Positions 55,424 to 64,000 of a DNA stretch of 64,000 bases are shown here, piece after piece. This DNA comes from Metaphire vulgaris (lineage: Eukaryota > Annelida > Clitellata > Crassiclitellata > Megascolecidae), in NCBI GenBank assembly GCA_018105865.1, contig CM030837.1:11166725-11230724 (forward strand). Direction: 5' to 3'. The notes under the pieces were generated by a model. That model was given only the letters and a program-made list of their open reading frames with translations. It ran no database searches and had not been told where the DNA came from. Positions within the stretch are counted from its first letter, which is position 1, and every line of letters begins with the position of its first letter. The position numbers were made by a program, and so were the translations under genes.

Positions 55424-55555
55424 TAGGGTGGAGTGAAAATATAAATGTTCGAATTACAAAATCTAATACCTCTCAAAAGTTGTCACTTACCATAAGTATT
55501 CCACATCAAAAATTGCAGTCTTAAATATTGACATCTGCCCCCAACAGGAGCCAGA
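55424..55555 (+). repeat. Left TIR of the TAGGGTGG transposon
   Basis: Starts TAGGGTGGAGTGAAAATATA. The best-conserved inner part is TTGACATCTGCCCCCAACA. Pairs with 57625-57760. Confidence 0.8.
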
Positions 55556-55761
55556 AGTTTTTATGTAAGGTAAAAAGCACCAAAAACCCATATCTCAACG
55601 TTCCACATGATCTAATTTTGAATTCACTACTGATAATACATCATTTTCTTTCGCATTTGCTGGCTTTATGTATATATTGCTGTAATTTGAACGTTTATTT
55701 CTAAATAATATAACAAAATCCATCGAAATGTCCGATTTTAGGCAACCCTCTGCGGATAAAT

Positions 55762-57385
55762 TTGAATATGTCGCCAACAGAGGAGAACACGCTAATGGAT
55801 TATCAGAGGGTAAGATCCGATCTGAAGGTTAACAGTAATCCTAACAAAGAGCCAACTGTTTCTGAAATTTCCGATGTCTTGGCTATGATAATTAAGGAAA
55901 TATGGAGCAGAGCCTCCATTTCTACAGTGACTGTGACTCGAATTGTGCAGCTATTTAAGGATCACCATAAAAATACAACAAACTGCTATGGTATCCTGCG
56001 TCAAGGAGAAATGAAAAGTGCGAACAGAAGGTCAATGATTTCAGAGAACAGGTCAAAAAATTTCTTCTTGGCATTGCAGCCTGCAAGCGTGCTGCTTATT
56101 CGTTATGCAGATGTAAAAAGTCGAGCAAGATTCTTGTTTTAGAGCAGAAGTTTCTTCGGGACCAAAGAAGTGCACGCAAGATGATGATAGGCGGAGTTGA
56201 TCGTGCAACTACCTTGATGTTGGAGCAACGAGTGAGAAAAAAGTCGCAGGAAGAAGATAGACTTACCAAAAGTCTGCTAGAATCAAGTTCAACACAATCT
56301 ATCAGACAGATGGAATACCCCGTGTGCTGTGACTTCGGTTCTGACACAGAAGGTAACTTTAGCTGCTCTATAAACGATGAAACTGAAGCTGACATTCTGT
56401 CTACCGGTATTGTTGCCGAGACAATTGGCGAATTAAAATACTGCAGAGGCATCAGTTACAGAATACTGCCAGGGCTTCTGAACGACATGCCATTTCAGAC
56501 AGTTCAGTTCCAGAAATTGGCTTCAGCAGTCTTACAAAACTATGATATTGTAACTGCTGAAGACTGTAGTGAAGTAATTCGCAGAAGTAAAATTAGAAGA
56601 GAGCGTCGGAAGTTTTGCGATATGGTTCGTTCCGAAGCATTAACTGACGCAACAGCACTATTAGGTTTATATTTTGATGGAAGAGAGGATAAAACTCTAG
56701 CTAAAGATACAGTTGACGGAACCACTCACCGTAGGGTAATTGTTTAACACGCGTCGATGGTACAGGGACCTGCTTCAAACTATATCGGTCACATTACGCC
56801 AGAAAGAGGCAGTGCTTCAAGTATACAGACAGGTATTGTGACCTTTCTGCTGAGAAATGACATTGATTCCCAGCATCTGCTGGCAGTTGGATGTGATGGC
56901 ACGGCAGTTTATGTTGGTAAGAACGGTGGTATTATAAGACTTCTTGAAATACATGTCAAACGACCTTTGCAGTGGTTTGTTTGTCTTCTGCATGCGAATG
57001 AACTACCACTTCGACATTTGTTTGAGCACATAGATGGCAGAACACCAGGACCTAGAAGTTTCAATGGACTTCGGTTGCAGAAATGTGAAACAATGCCGAT
57101 TATTTCCTATGAGCCGATACCATGTGACTTTCCTCCTGTAACTGTTCATGACTTGAGTTCTGATCAGCAATATTTACTTGACATTTGCCAAGCAGTAATC
57201 ACCGGACAATGCTCTGTTTCACTACACAGTTCGTAATGAAGATATTGGATTTGTTGATTTGCCCTGATTTCCTTGTCAACACAAGCAATGGAAAGGTGTT
57301 TGAAGGCAGTAACTGAAGCATCAACAGCTGGCATTGGTCAGGAAGCAAGTGATGGTTTCATTAGAGAAAGGATCATTGTATGAAC
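55762..57385 (+). pseudogene. Conserved transposon protein, probable transposase, broken
   Basis: Begins at an ATG at 55768 (MSPTEENTLMDYQRVRSDLK). The first frame (to about 56085) has a predicted helical region, TVSEISDVLAMIIKEIW, and a C-terminal FLLGIAACKRAAY after a shift near 56060. The second block (56181-56747) includes MMIGGVDRATTLMLEQR, then DMVRSEALTDATALLGLYFD. An in-frame TAA (56745-56747) is followed by YIGHITPERGSASSIQTGI, AVGCDGTAVYVGKNGG and RPLQWFVCLLHANELPLRHL, and LFEHIDGRTPGPRSF. In a further frame near 57265-57385 stands AMERCLKAVTEASTAGIGQE, suggesting an internal deletion. I know this as a recurrent uncharacterised protein family of invertebrates. The spaced acidic residues (FDG, CDG) could belong to a DDE-type site, but that is a guess. 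Confidence 0.7.
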
Positions 57386-57624
57386 ATCATGCCAGGCCTT
57401 TTGAAAAAAGGCAGGTTGTTGCACATTTCTCAGGAGGATCATATTTTATATAAATAAAAATGATTGTCACTGTCTTTAGTAAAAATTAGGAATAAATATC
57501 TCTTGATACTACTTTATACACTAGTATGCACTGTATACACTATACAATGTACACTGTACATTGTACGTATGCGAGAAGACCCATTTATTGCAATGGTTGA
57601 CCAATCACTGACCATAAAACCATT

Positions 57625-57760
57625 TGTTGGGGGCAGAAGATGTCAATAGATTTAAGTAAAATTTCACATGGTATATGAGTAATACCAATGACAAGTTTTG
57701 GTGGGTATTACATAAGCATATTCGAAAAAAAAATTGATCCATTATGTTCACTCCACCCTA
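57625..57760 (-). repeat. Right TIR of the TAGGGTGG transposon
   Basis: On the minus strand it starts TAGGGTGGAGTGAACATAAT and ends near TTGACATCTTCTGCCCCCAA. Confidence 0.8.
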
Positions 57761-57783
57761 ATATATACGTGCAGCTATTCCCA

Positions 57784-57784
57784 C

Positions 57785-57845
<61 letters not shown>

Positions 57846-58150
57846 GACAATTTATATAGTGCAATAAGCATAGCGAAGGCCAAAGTGAAGAGCACTTTAC
57901 AGGGGGCACTTGTAGGAGATAGTAAATAAGTGTCTTTAGTTTATTTGCAAACAGTTCAGGGGAAGTCTCTTTAGTCACTTCATCTGGCAGTGCATTCCAT
58001 AGGACAGGGTTCCCCTGCGTAAAAGATCTCTCCCCGAGTTTCGCCGTTTTTGGATGGAGGGGAACAGACAACAGAACAGAGATGCAAGCGCCTTTTCCGA
58101 CATCGCAGGCCTGTGCACCAACTTAAATCTCATGTATAGTATGAGAGGCC
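57784..58150 (-). mobile_element. CR1/L2-like LINE 3' end with TAA tail
   Basis: Minus strand: PLHPKTAKLGERSFTQGNPV, LWNALPDEVTKETSPELFAN and KLKTLIY (58071-57910), followed by a non-coding end and a 60-bp TAA microsatellite (57845-57784). The motif order equals that of the copies at 24.5 and 40.1 kb. It lies directly against the target duplication of the transposon at 55424. Confidence 0.75.
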
Positions 58151-58152
58151 AT

Positions 58153-58262
58153 TTCATAACCCTCCCTCAGTGGCTTGAGCGACCACGGCCTGTAGTAGGG
58201 CCAGCGAAGTGGGTGGGGGAGAAGAAAGTCACCCCAGTGAAAGCATGAACGCACTGAGCTAA
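58153..58262 (-). mobile_element. tRNA-like SINE unit, copy 1
   Basis: On the minus strand it begins GGTTAGCTCAGTGCGTTCAT, which contains an A-box-like TAGCTCAGT, followed by a weak B-box-like GGGGTGACTTTC. It ends at GGCC (58153) after CACGGCCTG/CAGGCCGTGG. A second copy lies at 58520-58640 in the same orientation. The polymerase III promoter assignment is tentative. Confidence 0.45.
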
Positions 58263-58274
58263 CCGTCTCGTGTC

Positions 58275-58345
58275 TCTCTCTCCCTCCCTCCCTCTCTCTA
58301 TGTCTCTCTCTTCGTCCCTCTACCCGCCTCTCTCTCTGTATATGT
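58275..58345. repeat. CT-rich low-complexity tract
   Basis: CTCTCTCTCC-type repeat directly upstream (minus strand) of the SINE-like unit. Confidence 0.8.
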
Positions 58346-58519
58346 GCAGTTATTTCCACTTAAATCTTAAACATAAATAAATTCTATCTTATCAGCATTC
58401 ATAAGACAAAAGAAGAAATTTAATTTAGATCAAGAATTTTTATTGCCCAGGGCATGAGAAATATGCTAAATGATTGATCCAAATTATTTACTATCTATGG
58501 ATTAATTAAACGGTCCAAT
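58346..58519. other. Short AT-rich spacer
   Basis: No feature seen. Its first bases (GTGCAGTTATTTCCACTTA) resemble GTGCAGCTATTCCCACTTA at 57770, just right of the transposon, so the SINE/CT block appears duplicated with its left flank. Confidence 0.5.
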
Positions 58520-58640
58520 AGGCCGTTTCACAACCCTCCCTTAATGGCTTGAGCGACCACGGCCTGTAGTAAGGCCAGCGAAGTGGGTGGGAGAGAAGAG
58601 GGTCGCCCCAGCGAAAGCATGAATGCACTGGGCTAACCGC
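58520..58640 (-). mobile_element. tRNA-like SINE unit, copy 2
   Basis: Minus strand: GGTTAGCCCAGTGCATTCAT, GGGGCGACCCTC, then CCTTACTACAGGCCGTGG, ending at GGCC. It is similar to copy 1 across about 110 bp and is likewise preceded by a CT/GA-rich tract. The B-box match (GCGACCC) is slightly better here. Confidence 0.45.
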
Positions 58641-58935
58641 CTCAAGTCTCTCCGTCTCTCTCTCCCTGTCTTTCTCGCTCCATCTCTCTCTTTCTCCGTC
58701 TGTCTCTGACTCTCCCTCTCTTCCTCCGACTCTCCCTCCCCATCTCTCTTTTTCTGTCTTTCTCCCTCCCTCCCTCCCTCCGTCTTTCTCCTTCCCTCAC
58801 TCTCTCACCCTCCCTCCATTTCTCTCTCTCTCAATGTCTCTCTCTATACGTCTCTCTTTCTCCATCTCTCTCTCTCCCTCCCTCTACTCTCCTATCTCAC
58901 CGTCTCTCTCTCTCTTTCTCTCTCTCTCTTGTATC
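58640..58935. repeat. CT-rich low-complexity tract
   Basis: Almost pure pyrimidine on the plus strand (CTCTCTCC, CCCTCCCTCC, TTTCTCTCTC). No protein coding. Confidence 0.9.
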
Positions 58936-59105
58936 CCAGCCAGAGTATTTTTGGACAAGTTTGTTGGGCTCTGGATGACTCATTGACTCCTAAGTCCAAT
59001 AACAACCTTGGGTGGGTTTTAGGCTATTTTCTCGATCAACGGTTGTGGGTTTTGAGAAAAGTATATGACAACACCGCGAAACACGGATAAAATGCTAGTA
59101 ATAAA

Positions 59106-60024
59106 CAGACATGGGTCAATTACGTTTTAAGCAATTACAATTACATTACAATTATATGGAGTTTGGTCAATTACAATTACAATTACAATTACAGCCAATT
59201 ACATTGGGATCAATTATAATTACAATTACATACGTGTCAATTACAATTACAATTACAATTACTTTTCATTCCTCTTTCTGCTTCTTTTAATAAACTTAAG
59301 TGTCTTAAAATAATTAACATAAATTAGTTCAACAAAGTCATATGCTATGGCCGATTTCAAGAAACCGTAACACAAAGTTTCACAAACCTGCAAATGAGTC
59401 AACAAATTCGAAGTAGCCTTTTTCGAGCATGACACTAATTCACCACACAACCGGCACTTCACTTTAACATTTGCATTGGAAACAGCATTATTAAAGTCAT
59501 CAGACTTTTCAAAATAATTCCATATTACTCCTGCTTGATTTAGGCCTAGGCTCATCTTTACTGGCATCAAACTTTTATTCACAAAAAAAGCGCAGCCGCA
59601 GAACACAAGAAGTAGACAAATGATAAGCTGGTTCCCTTCCAATTTGAAAGGCAGTAAAAAGTAAATAAGTAAATTTTGCATGGCAACTGACCAGAGCAGT
59701 GAGTCCATTTACCAATAACCGTTGTGCTTTGACAATTCACTAACTATCCAATGTAACTAACTATCCAATGTATTCACTGCCATACATTCATAGACTGACA
59801 AGACATCGGCTCATACATGCTAATACACTATTAGAACTTATAAAACTCACATTCCTGTAATTGGGTAAAACAATTACAATAGCTCAATTACAATTACACA
59901 CACATGACAATTACAATTACATGTAATTGAACTTTCCACAGATCAATTACAATTACAATTACATTGGCCAAATGTAATTAATTACAATTGAATTACAATT
60001 ATAATTGTAATTGACCCATGTCTG
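59106..60024 (-). mobile_element. hAT element with BED finger and AATTAC arrays
   Basis: Ends CAGACATGGGTCAATTAC and (minus) CAGACATGGGTCAATTACAA. The 8-bp target duplication GTAATAAA is perfect (59098-59105, 60025-60032). Both subterminal regions (59120-59270 and 59870-60010) consist largely of TACAATTACAATT repeats. It carries one exon-like coding piece for a BED zinc finger, so it looks like an internally deleted derivative of an autonomous hAT transposon. 919 bp. Confidence 0.92.
59373..59560 (-). pseudogene. BED-type zinc finger of a hAT transposase (fragment)
   Basis: BED fingers bind DNA at the N-terminus of many hAT transposases. Within a 149-codon minus-strand frame (59708-59259), residues 60-110 read GVIWNYFEKSDDFNNA, then VKVKCRLCGELVSCSKKATS and NLLTHLQVCE. 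The signature is complete: aromatic WxYF, Cx2C in CRLCG, and SNLLTHL with the histidine and a downstream cysteine. Upstream residues 1-50 are probably not coding; a start at MSLGLNQAG (59555) fits better. The catalytic core and dimerisation domain are missing, so only DNA binding could remain. Confidence 0.8.
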
Positions 60025-60302
60025 GTAATAAAGTAAAACAAGCTTCTTTTGACTCTATTTCTAATTTAAATTATTTTTACAAGCCTCATGACAAGTTAAT
60101 TTAGCAGTTATGGCACTGCTGGATTTACAATTACCAGTAGAGTTATTTTATGTCAGAGGGCCTCCTGCCATTTGTAAAAATGTTTTTGTATAAGCCGCTT
60201 ACTATTATAGGCTGCATCAAAGGGTCTCTTCATGTAAAATCACCTAGAAGCTGAGGCGATTTGGTGTGAAAATACAGTAAATGTTTCTTGTAAATTTTAG
60301 AA

Positions 60303-60589
60303 CAATGCTTCCCAAAGCAGTGATCTGTGGCATGAGTCAAAAAAATTGACAAAAATGTAAAAATGTTAGAAGCTTAGAAGTATCTTCTCATGTAAGTTTC
60401 ATGTTGCTAACATCTGAAATATTTTCATACATCTAGAACCAAAAGAACTGCATAGAATTAGCTAAGCATGCATATTTCATGGCATATTTACCATCATATT
60501 ATAGGAAGAACTAAAAAATGGTACCGGTCCCTGATGCAATAGGAAACTTTTCTATCAGTCTGCCAAACTAAAGAGCTTGAGAAGCACTG
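60303..60589. mobile_element. hAT MITE with 8-bp target duplication
   Basis: Ends CAATGCTTCCCAAAGCAG and (minus) CAGTGCTTCTCAAGCTC. Flanks TTTTAGAA (60295-60302) and TTTTAGAG (60590-60597) match at seven of eight bases. 287 bp, non-coding. Confidence 0.75.
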
Positions 60590-60779
60590 TTTTAGAGCCT
60601 TACTGATAGACAGTAAATTATCAGTACATTCCCTGTACTTCAGTTAACTAGGCCATTGAGCAAAACAGGTAACTACACACAGTCCTGTTTACTGGGACAT
60701 TCTACACATGTTGTTGTCTTTATGTTGACCTTACTTTGAGCACACATGGAAATGAGTTTACGTTTCACCATTATCTTTA

Positions 60780-60955
60780 CCGTATTTTCAGCATGTTGCC
60801 CGCAGGCTATAGGATTTTTACAAACAAAAACACCACGTGTGGGGAATTTGTATCGAATTCCACAGAAATTGTTTCAACAGACTGCAGCTCTTTCCACTGC
60901 AAATCCTCATACCCTTCCCATCCATTTCCTTCTCCCTACTCTTTCCCCATTTACT
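60780..60955. mobile_element. Truncated copy of the TA-flanked MITE
   Basis: Starts after TA with CCGTATTTTCAGCATGTTGC and runs CCGCAGGCTATAGGATTTTT, matching the right end (minus strand) of the MITE at 38972-39802 through TACCCTTCCCATCCATTTCC. Cut off at about 60955 by a LINE fragment. Confidence 0.8.
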
Positions 60956-61245
60956 AGACAAAAAATGGATAGGTCATGTTCTAAGAGAAAAAATGTGCCT
61001 ACTAAGAGAAGTACTAGAGAGGAAGATAGCAGATAGCAGAGAAATCACAAAGAGGATAACCAAGAACAACTAGATCCCAATCAGTTTGGATTGATAAGTG
61101 TACATCGGTGCCAAGCAAGGCTAGCAAAGACGTGCCCCAAAGATCTGTTCTTGGTCCTCTGTTATTCAAAATTGAAAAAACACAAATAAAAATACTGTGA
61201 AATGCTAGGCAAACTGTCACAGATGTGTCTAAGTGTCAGGTGTCA
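60956..61245 (+). mobile_element. Two short LINE fragments
   Basis: 60956-61065 reads DKKWIGHVLREKMCLLREVL, the C-terminal motif also seen at 53.9-54.2 kb. 61118-61165 reads DVPQRSVLGPLLFKI, an RT palm motif (GVPQGS with G replaced by R) of a CR1-like element. Neither has more than 40 codons. Confidence 0.55.
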
Positions 61246-61249
61246 CTGG

Positions 61250-61935
61250 CATACTGAATTAACTCAGTCACTTAGTGAATGCAATGTCCAACAGGAATGT
61301 TTTAATTGTGATTTTGCATTGGGGCAGATATTCTTTTAATCACTGCATAAAAACTATAAGAGTGCCCACTCTGAAATTTTCACCATTAATTCCCCACAAT
61401 GTAAGCAATGTAAGACTTATCCACAAATAAAATCATAAATATTGTTGAATACACATTGGTCGAAATGTCAAATTATGTGCTATGATTGCTTCTCTTCTTT
61501 TAGTTTTCAAACGTTTGGTATGCCTGTTGATTGTCCCAGATAGAGCTTGCAAACAGCTAAAGTTTGGTGCAAAGATCATGTCTCTAGCAATCACAGAAGT
61601 GGAGATATTACAGTTTTACTGTCGCAAGTTGGCGCCTTTCGACCAAACTTTCATGACCCATAGTTTGTACCTGGGTTGACCCAAAACTCTAATATTACAG
61701 TTTCCAATATAACTCATGGGGAAGAACAATTGTGCCAATTTTCATAAAAATCTGAGACGGTAATGTCCGATGACTGTGTTGATTTGACATGGAATGCCCC
61801 GATAATAAAAAACCCTTTCAATTAAGGTATATATTGTCAATATTGTTATATTATTTGGTTTAAAACATGCTGGGAAACTGTTGAGGGGTAAATTCTGTGA
61901 AAACAACATGGCAGCCAAAGTGCTAATCAGAATTA
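61250..61935. other. Intronic DNA, nothing recognised
   Basis: AT-rich. One 65-codon frame (61482-61679) has no motif. No splice-bounded exon seen. Confidence 0.4.
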
Positions 61936-61939
61936 AGTA

Positions 61940-63310
61940 GATTGTAGCAAGTAGTGATATTTCAGTTCTGGACCTTTATATGATCTTCATAGATCTAACA
62001 AAAGCATTCGACTCCATCAACATGGAAGCCCTGTGGCATATCCTGTACAAAACAGTTGCCCTACCAATTTTGTCATTGACAATGGAGAACTGTCTGACTT
62101 AATTGGAATAACATCTTGTACCAAACAAGGTTGCGTACTAGCGCCCTCGTTGTTCTGCATTTTCTTCTCAATGATGTTGCTAGTAGCATTCAAAGATTGC
62201 AACCTCAGAGTTCCTATTCGCTTTCGCACTGATGGCAATGTTTTCAACCTACAGAGATTACAGGCACGCACAAAGACGTTTTCAGCCGTTATATGAGATC
62301 TCCTGTACGCTGATGACTGCGCTCTGCCAGCTCACGATCAATCAAGCGCTCAGACATTGTTTGACAAGTTTAGAACAACAGCTTCATGCTTTGGCCCCTC
62401 AGTAAACCTGAAAAAGACTGAGCTCATGGCACAACTGAATGCAATGTCTGTGCATCTGCCACTAGTCATCAATGTTAATGGTATAAACTTACCAGTTGCA
62501 GATAAATTCTGCTACCTACTAAGCATCATCTCAGCAGATGCTACCATTGATGACGATGTCAACGCCCGTCTGGCCAAAGCCAACCACGCCTTTAGCTTAC
62601 TCTGCAGACGGCTCTGGAAGAACCATGACATCCGGTTTGACGTTAAAGTAGCCATGTACAAAGTAGCAATCATACCAATCTTACTATACGGCTGCGAGAC
62701 ATGGACATTGCACCGGTCACAAATCAGGAAGCTTGAACAATTTCATATGCCCTCTCTGAGACTCATTGCTTATACCCCAAAACGAGATCATAACCCAAAC
62801 ACTGCAGTTCTGCAGACTTGCTGCACCACAGGGATTGAGGCCTTCCTCCTGGCTGCCAAACTCAGGTGGACTGGCCATGTCATTCACATGGACGACATGA
62901 GAACTCCAAAGATGGCCTTCTACTGCCATATGTAAGATGAGCTTGATCGATTGGAAGACCCAGGAAGTGATTCAAAAACACACTGAAATACAACCTCAAA
63001 GTTTGCTCAATTCCTTCGGAGGAACTCGAGCTGCTCGCACAAGATAGGACAAGCTGGCGCGCTCGATGCACAGATGGCATTTCAAACTTTGAGGCCTGTT
63101 GCATCAACCTACTAGATGAATAATGTTGGCTATGCAGGCAGACAGTTGACTGCAACTGGAAGCTTCTCTTGTGACATATGCCAGCGCCCTTGCACCTCTT
63201 GAATTGCAATTTTTGCCCACAAGAGAACACACCAACCCACATAGATCCAGGATCCGTTGTTGACAGCCTAGTCCAACAACAACAACAACAGTCCAACAAC
63301 AACAAACAAT
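61940..63310 (+). mobile_element. LINE with C-terminal C2H2 finger, 5'-truncated
   Basis: Begins inside the RT with LDLYMIFIDLTKAFDSIN (61970-62020), then CTKQGCVLAPSLFCIFFSMM (62120), a stop before DLLYADDCALPAHDQ (62300; catalytic aspartates intact), then VNLKKTELMAQ, FCYLLSIISADATIDDD and LYGCETWTLHRSQIRKLEQF (62690). LRWTGHVIHMDD follows (62865). In a further frame near 63160-63225 the end reads SFSCDICQRPCTS and IAIFAHKRTH, a Cys2His2 finger as found at the C-terminus of this LINE type, with one stop inside. It closes in a CAA microsatellite (63278-63307). Confidence 0.8.
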
Positions 63311-63445
63311 TTCTTAGCTTGACCTGTTTACATTAATTTCTTAGTCATCATGTGACCTGTTTATATTAATCACTTCTAATATTGTAATATTATAACCAAA
63401 TGGCATATTCACACAAACTGATGCATTAAAATCAGAGAAGCAAAC

Positions 63446-63621
63446 CTCTCAGTATAATAAGGAAAGTTAGTTTCTGCTCCAAGAGGTGTGATAAGGTGCT
63501 GAAGCATCAAAAGTGCCTTTTGACGGCATTTCAAGTTACATATGTTGACATTGCTGCAAAGCCACGCAGAGATAACTACTGGAAGACAGCACATTGTTGC
63601 CTTTGCATTATCCATGACAAG
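63446..63621 (-). CDS. MED24: Mediator subunit 24, exon a
   Basis: The first MED24 exon inside the window (176 bp, minus strand). The acceptor is TATATTTTTAG before CTTGTCATGG; the donor is GAGAG followed by GTTTGC. It encodes LVMDNAKATMCCLPVVISAW, LCSNVNICNLKCRQKALLML, QHLITPLGAETNFPYYTER. Vertebrate MED24 has DNIKGKVCSLAVCAVAWL and REKSLQMIRQLAGPL and QFYNER in the same order. The exon starts in phase 0 and ends two bases into the arginine codon completed at 53701. Upstream exons (the N-terminal part of the protein) must lie beyond 64000. Nothing in the sequence shows how the gene is regulated. Confidence 0.88.
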
Positions 63622-63829
63622 CTAAAAATATATAAAAGTGTAATTAATTGCCACCCTTTTATATTCACTGTGCAGATGATTCAAATATGTGATTAGGTTC
63701 AAAAACCTATATAATACTACTGATAGGATTAAAATTTACAGCTGACAATAGCACATTAATCCTTTGAACTTTAGTGGCTTGCCAGATAAGCACATATAGC
63801 CTAAGCTGGAGGGAAACTAGTGTTCAAAG

Positions 63830-64000
63830 CAGTGGTTCCCAAGCTCTTCAAGTCGGGGGCACAATCTACTATTCTCGGTACTTAAGCGGGCAAGCACGTT
63901 ATAAAATTTTAAATGTCTATAAATTTTTATAAAATAAAGACAAACTGTGAGGCTTAATCATATGAAATATCTAAACATCAGATATAAATTTGTTAGATAA
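63830..64000. mobile_element. hAT MITE, cut by the window end
   Basis: Begins CAGTGGTTCCCAAGCTCTTC followed by GGGGGCACA, a standard hAT MITE opening. The candidate left target copy is TTCAAAG(C) at 63822-63829. The right end lies outside the window. Confidence 0.6.

Larger units (their letters stand above)
55424..57760 (+). mobile_element. DNA transposon with TAGGGTGG ends and perfect 8-bp target duplication
   Basis: 2337 bp. Both ends read TAGGGTGGAGTGAA inward and remain similar for about 130 bp, down to a TTGACATCT...CTGCCCCCAACA block at each side (55530-55555; 57625-57650). The 8-bp target duplication ATATATAC is perfect (55416-55423, 57761-57768). Eight-base duplications with TAG ends fit hAT-like and some other superfamilies (P, KDZ/Zisupton); I cannot choose between them. 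It carries one broken coding region. Confidence 0.88.
55132..60277. mobile_element. TA-flanked mariner-type MITE expanded by nested insertions
   Basis: Left end CCGTATTTTAACGCCAAATT; right end (minus) CTGTATTTTCACACCAAATC; both continue GCC and are flanked by TA (55130-55131, 60278-60279). Just inside both ends lies a GCCGC...TATAGG(C/T) motif (55150-55250; 60190-60215). Within it lie a DNA transposon (55424-57760), a LINE end, CT-rich tracts, two SINE-like units and a BED-finger hAT element, so little of the 5.1 kb is its own. Confidence 0.7.

Noticed and set aside
57775..57850. Polyasparagine-like coding tract
   Set aside because: It is the TAA microsatellite tail of a minus-strand LINE read in one frame.
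58153..58262. Functional tRNA gene
   Set aside because: Only an A-box-like sequence and a poor B box; no cloverleaf with anticodon arm could be drawn.

Overview
This is animal nuclear DNA. It is AT-rich and intron-dominated, with no operons, no ribosome-binding-site-led genes and no CRISPR array. Almost all of it is transposable-element sequence. The host-gene signal is five short exons on the minus strand (63446-63621, 53461-53701, 35100-35337, 30150-30205, 22268-22358). Each has AG/GT splice borders, their phases are mutually compatible, and together they read as a central-to-C-terminal stretch of Mediator subunit MED24, a metazoan co-activator subunit. The phylum cannot be fixed from what I can see; an invertebrate with a repeat-rich genome is the best guess. 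The window therefore appears to sit inside one gene whose introns (about 4.9 to 18 kb, perhaps more beyond 22 kb) have been filled by mobile elements.

Layout by region. 1-5.5 kb: two RTE-like LINE pieces and a LINE tail. 7.0-9.0 kb: a complete but inactivated DNA transposon (CACTG termini, long TIRs, TTA target duplication) carrying a conserved protein of unknown function. 9.1-10.7 kb: two LINE remnants. 10.8-16.8 kb: MITEs, a TTAA-type element and a large imperfect inverted repeat enclosing THAP and SAP-like fragments, followed by rearranged LINE pieces. 16.8-22 kb: two long RTE-like LINEs, one on each strand. 23-31 kb: a Rex1-like LINE split by a TTAA element, a TA-flanked element with nested insertions, two copies of a SINE-like retroposon and hAT MITEs. 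31-34.7 kb: an RTE-like LINE interrupted by a hAT MITE and a solo LTR, then hAT and retroelement remnants. 35.5-37.8 kb: a TTAA element interrupted by a palindrome-rich composite. 38.1-51 kb: four CR1/L2-like LINE copies, one with a 2A-like motif. 51-53.2 kb: another TTAA element and an element with AGGCCAAGG-rich arms. 55.1-60.3 kb: a TA-flanked element holding a second complete DNA transposon (8-bp target duplication), a BED-finger hAT element, SINE-like units and CT-rich tracts. 60-64 kb: MITEs and a LINE with a C-terminal zinc finger.

The mobile elements can often be delimited exactly because target-site duplications survive. In several cases removing the inserted element restores the reading frame of the older element, giving an internally checkable insertion history. 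No element is fully intact; nearly every coding remnant has frameshifts, stops or truncations. The most interesting candidates for new biology are the two TIR transposons with uncharacterised conserved proteins (7028-8969 and 55424-57760), the THAP/SAP-bearing inverted repeat, and the group of non-autonomous elements whose termini are packed with short repeated motifs.
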